Shown here piece after piece: positions 60,891 to 64,000 of a stretch of DNA of 64,000 bases. The position numbers and the translations under genes were made by a program. Below the pieces are notes generated by a model. It made no database searches. It was not told where the DNA came from and worked only from the letters and a program-made list of their open reading frames with translations. Source of the stretch: Sialis fuliginosa (taxonomy: Eukaryota; Arthropoda; Insecta; Megaloptera; Sialidae); the NCBI GenBank assembly GCA_961205875.1, contig OY540809.1, forward strand, positions 28,470,267 to 28,534,266, written 5' to 3'. How positions within the stretch are numbered: position 1 is the stretch's first letter; each line of letters begins with the position of its first letter.

Positions 60891-61532
60891 TATTTCTTAT
60901 TTAGTAATCTTATACGAATATTTTATTGAAAACTTTTTTTGAACGACCTAAACTTTATATGATATCTAACAAAATAATTTCGAGATTATAAACATTCAAG
61001 ATTTTTTTACTCAGAAATCATCAACTCTAGAGAAAAAGTACAAAATACAAAAAATGTTTATTTTCAATTAATGAAACTTGGAGAATTATTCTAGAATTTT
61101 TTTTTACATTTCGTTTTTTTTTTTTTTAATAATTCTTCAAGCTTTATTAGACCAAAATAAACATTTTTTGTATCTTGTACTTTTTTTCTAAAATTTATGG
61201 TTTCTGAGTAAAAAAATCTTGAAAGTTCAAAATCTCGAGTTATTTTGTTAGATATCTTGGAAATTGATTTGTTAATAAAAAAAAGTTTTTAATGATAGAT
61301 TCGTATTTTTTCACGTAAAATAAGATTATTAAATAGAAACAATAGGTTCCTATTTTAAAAAAATGATGTTGACCTTCAAATATCCTTAAAAGCCACGTTA
61401 AAATAATAAATAAATATTACTATTCGATTACCCCCTCACAACCAAACATTTTTTGGTTGGAATATTTTTTTTCAAATATGCGATTGTTCTGAGATATTAA
61501 TATGTAACACTTTAAATGTCCCACCCTGTATA
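60891..61532. mobile_element. Foldback family, copy B
   Basis: Arms from TAGGAACCTATAT at 60891 to AATAGGTTCCTA at 61352, then the same right tail as copy A ending CCACCCTGTATA at about 61532. Confidence 0.8.
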
Positions 61533-61684
61533 ACGAAAACAATATTTTCTTAATACAAGAATATACTCTTATAATTCAACTATATTATTGTTTCTCTTTA
61601 AAGCAATATTGTCGGAGGAAAACAATAATATATTTGGATTAGGAGTATATTCTTATACATATTAAGAAAATATTGTTTTCGTTA
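61531..61684. mobile_element. 154-bp hairpin MITE
   Basis: TAACGAAAACAATATTTTCT at 61531 is mirrored exactly at 61684; arms of about 60 bp (GAATATACTC.TATAAT/..AGGAGTATATTC) surround a short loop. It abuts the end of foldback copy B. Confidence 0.8.
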
Positions 61685-61689
61685 AATAT

Positions 61690-62010
61690 AAAACAAAGAT
61701 TTCTTGGCCCCAATCAATGTCTGTAACGATCAGAGACTCCTAACGAGAACTTTTTGGAAAATCGAACCACGTGTCGAGTGACATTGTTTTATTCCTCTAA
61801 TAATAAAACCAAAAGCACCAATGACCTATTCACGAATCTTTATCAACCGCAATAAAGTAACCTCAGCTCATAATTATTTATTATCCAAACCATATTTTAA
61901 TTATCGATGACATAATACTAACATAAGTTGTCAAAAAACATTGATGTCATTCAGTGTATGTAAATGAGATGTAAACACAGATAAAGGCAGGTCCGTGCGT
62001 GGTCGTTGTT
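61690..62010. other. Interval without recognised features
   Basis: Nothing gene-like; moderately AT-rich. Confidence 0.35.
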
Positions 62011-62012
62011 GT

Positions 62013-62066
62013 CATTGACGGGACTCGAACCTACGCGGTCCACACCTGCAGCTCTCCCAGTCAATG
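62013..62066 (-). other. tRNA-like remnant
   Basis: On the minus strand a CATTGAC/GTCAATG outer stem encloses GGGAGAGC (D-arm-like) and GGTTCGAGTCCCG (T-arm/B box). At 54 nt with no proper anticodon arm it is a degenerate tRNA or SINE head, not a functional tRNA gene. Confidence 0.35.
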
Positions 62067-62361
62067 GACACCAAGTGTTTGTACTCTGACACGTGTCCGT
62101 GTTGCAATATTATGTGAATCTGCTCGTACTAAACAATTCGATAGCTGAATCATTCTAATAACTGTCGCCAGAACTTGTTTTTTATAGGTACTTAAAGCGA
62201 CCTGATTTTATTTTCATTTTGTAATGAAATCAAACCCTACGATATGTATTTACTACTAGTAAGGTGTGATTTATTATTAGTCCAACCTAATGTATAAGGA
62301 AATAGCACCTATCTTATTCCTAATCATATTTTTTAATCTTAAAATCACTATTATTCACAAG

Positions 62362-62885
62362 AGAAATCCTTGAACCTGTTCTTTCCGATTTTCTGCATAT
62401 TGAAATATGTTGTAGATGGAGATTCCCTGATAAAACCTATACCCACTTTTGGGCGTAGACAAGTAATAGTTTAAAAGATATGATCCAAAATATATATTTA
62501 ATGCTGCATATATACTATGCTTATGTCTACAGTTTGAACAAACATTTTGAAAAATGAACATTGAAAATAAATTCATAAATTATTTTGCAGAAGAACTATA
62601 TATTTAAATAACGTCACTGTGTGCAATTAAAAATAAAAATTTGAGAGCACACACTGGGAATCGAACGCGCGGGTCTATTATCATTACCGCTTGGCCAACA
62701 GACGCTTATGTCTACAGTTTTAACAAATAGGTATATAGGCAGCATTAAAAAATATTTTGAATCATATTTTCTAAACTATTACCCGTCTACTCCCAAAACT
62801 GGGTATATATGTTATCAGGGAACCCCCCTCTACAACATATTTCAATATGAAAAAAATCGGAACGAACAGGTTCAAGGGTTCCCGT
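62362..62885. mobile_element. Hairpin element split by a SINE
   Basis: Arms 62362-62518 and 62728-62885 are inverted copies, about 85 % identical by eye (CTTGAACCTGTTC/GAACAGGTTCAAGG; ACATATTTCAATAT). Removing the SINE and one duplication copy restores a hairpin with a loop of about 24 nt. Arm-derived frames encode matching peptides (GY..YQG, YNIFQY, EQVQGF), which may be only a consequence of the inverted repeat. Confidence 0.8.
62543..62703 (-). mobile_element. tRNA-derived SINE with 24-bp target duplication
   Basis: Minus-strand head has an A box (TTGGCCAAGCGGTAATG) and B box (GCGTTCGATTCCC), the RNA polymerase III promoter of tRNA-type SINEs. The A/T-rich tail lies at the left. Flanks GCTTATGTCTACAGTTT(G/T)AACAAA at 62519-62542 and 62704-62727 match at 23 of 24 positions. 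161 bp. Confidence 0.88.
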
Positions 62886-63145
62886 TGTCAGTATAAACCC
62901 TTCTAAATCAATACGTCAGGTAACTTTTAAACTGCGTTTCCACGGTTTACTTTACCAGGATAAAATATTAAATTATCTTTAAAATGCCTGTGTACCATGT
63001 ACTTTAATGACACTAATGGGTATTAGAAATTATTTTTCAAAAATGTATTTTATTTTACTCTATAGTTTATATTAATATATTGGACATTTTGGCGACCATT
63101 GTCTGTATGAAAATGTAAAATAGTTCGTTTCATACACTAGATTTA
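62886..63145. other. Spacer between elements, nothing recognised
   Basis: A/T-rich; no ORF. Confidence 0.35.
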
Positions 63146-63985
63146 AGCCCGCTTTCCACTGCAAGCGGAGCGGGGTCATTACGGACTACGTTTGACTCGC
63201 AAATGTAATTTGCATAGTAATGCTTCCACCAACAAAGAGTCAAGTAGAACGGACTGAGCGAGTAAAAATAGTTAAGAACGAGCTCGTTCCGCTAAAACAA
63301 GCGGAGCGGTGTCCGTACGGACTCCGTTCGACTAGCAATCGAAAATTACATAGTAGCACTTCCACTGGTAAAGGGGTAAACGGAACGGATCAAACGAATA
63401 AAAATAGGTAAGAACGAGTTCGCTGCGTCACAGTACCACTGACTAGTTTCTAACGGACTCCGCGTGCCCCCGAGGTGAAATAGCTTCCCTAAAGTTGATA
63501 TTTTATTTTAAAATATCGGCCTCTATAAATGACAGAAGTTCTTAAAATTGTTCTCTGCTAACTCTGAAGTAATTCTTGAATTGTTCATCATGTAAATCAT
63601 AGAACAATCTATATTCACCTCTTAACGGTCTCTCTTTGATATGATTACTTAACCAAAACCTTGGTTTGGCGCGCTTTTTTTTGTATACTTATAAAATTAA
63701 ACATTTCTTTGTTTGCATATAGTCAGAATCGGCTTCACGAGCTTTCCCTTCCAAATACAAAGTCCGACTAGACTCGCTCGCAATGGAATTTGACCAATTT
63801 CTCATTTTCCGTTTAACTCGCTCCGCTCATTTCTCGTTTTCATTTCTCTTTCGCAATGGAAGGGAAATAATAAAAATTATCAAAACTTTTTGTTAATGGA
63901 AGGCAAAACCTACTTTAACTAGTTAGACCCCGTTCGGCTCAACTATTTCTCGCACATTACCCTTTTGCAGTGGAAAGCCCGCTTT
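63146..63985. mobile_element. TIR element with GCTTTCCACTGCAA ends
   Basis: Left AAGCCCGCTTTCCACTGCAA and right complementary to AAGCGGGCTTTCCACTGCAA; 17 of 20 match, the CCC/GGG triplet being swapped. Internal subrepeats AGCGGAGCGG, ACGGACT(A/C)CGTT(T/C)GACT and AGTGGAAGCA-like motifs occur in both orientations. About 840 bp, no transposase. It ends 15 bp before the window does. Confidence 0.75.
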
Positions 63986-64000
63986 AGAATATCGCATAAA

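Overview
The window is nuclear DNA from an animal, most likely an insect. It is very AT-rich, its genes have GT-AG introns, and it has no operons or bacterial signals. Non-autonomous transposons typical of arthropod genomes fill most of it. The Helitron-like repeats, with an ATACTAATAT start and a CTAGT end, are common in Lepidoptera and other insects. I do not assign an order.

Only two genes are certain, and they stand head to head. On the minus strand, 13391-12399 encodes a Vti1a-type Qb-SNARE in four coding exons (220 aa). On the plus strand, 13862-14493 encodes ribosomal protein eL34 (RpL34) in two coding exons (119 aa). RpL34 also has a probable non-coding first exon with a pyrimidine-rich (TOP) start near 13.68 kb. 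About 280-300 bp separate the Vti1a start codon from that start, so the promoter is probably bidirectional. A third gene may start at about 15.08-15.19 kb, where an initiator-like site, an open reading frame and a strong splice donor coincide. No exon of that gene is recognisable downstream, so the remaining 49 kb may be one large intron or an intergenic desert.

Layout: 0-5.2 kb holds old repeats, a decayed Tc1/mariner transposase and a satellite built on a 12-bp palindrome. 5.55-7.92 kb is a composite hAT-like element with a second hAT element nested inside it. 8-12.4 kb is mostly AT-rich DNA with one clean hAT-type MITE. 12.4-15.2 kb is the gene island. 16-64 kb is a graveyard of inverted-repeat elements: MITEs at 16.6 and 29.3 kb, 25.3, 30.9, 33.5, 35.2, 45.6, 57.7, 61.5 and 63.1 kb, a 1.34-kb palindrome at 41.0-42.35 kb, and two copies of a foldback family at 54 and 61 kb. 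Helitron-like fragments lie at 0.3, 24.9, 39.7 and 46.1-47.1 kb. A 1.83-kb element at 48.09-49.92 kb has 41-bp terminal repeats starting CACTATG and a perfect 5-bp target duplication. At 62.5-62.7 kb a tRNA-derived SINE sits in the loop of a hairpin element.

No classical new gene system is visible. The most notable items are the CACTATG element (Transib/RAG-like signature), the SINE-in-hairpin nest, the long palindromes, and the possible third promoter with its GC-richer neighbourhood. Superfamily labels rest on terminal motifs and target-duplication length, not on database comparison.
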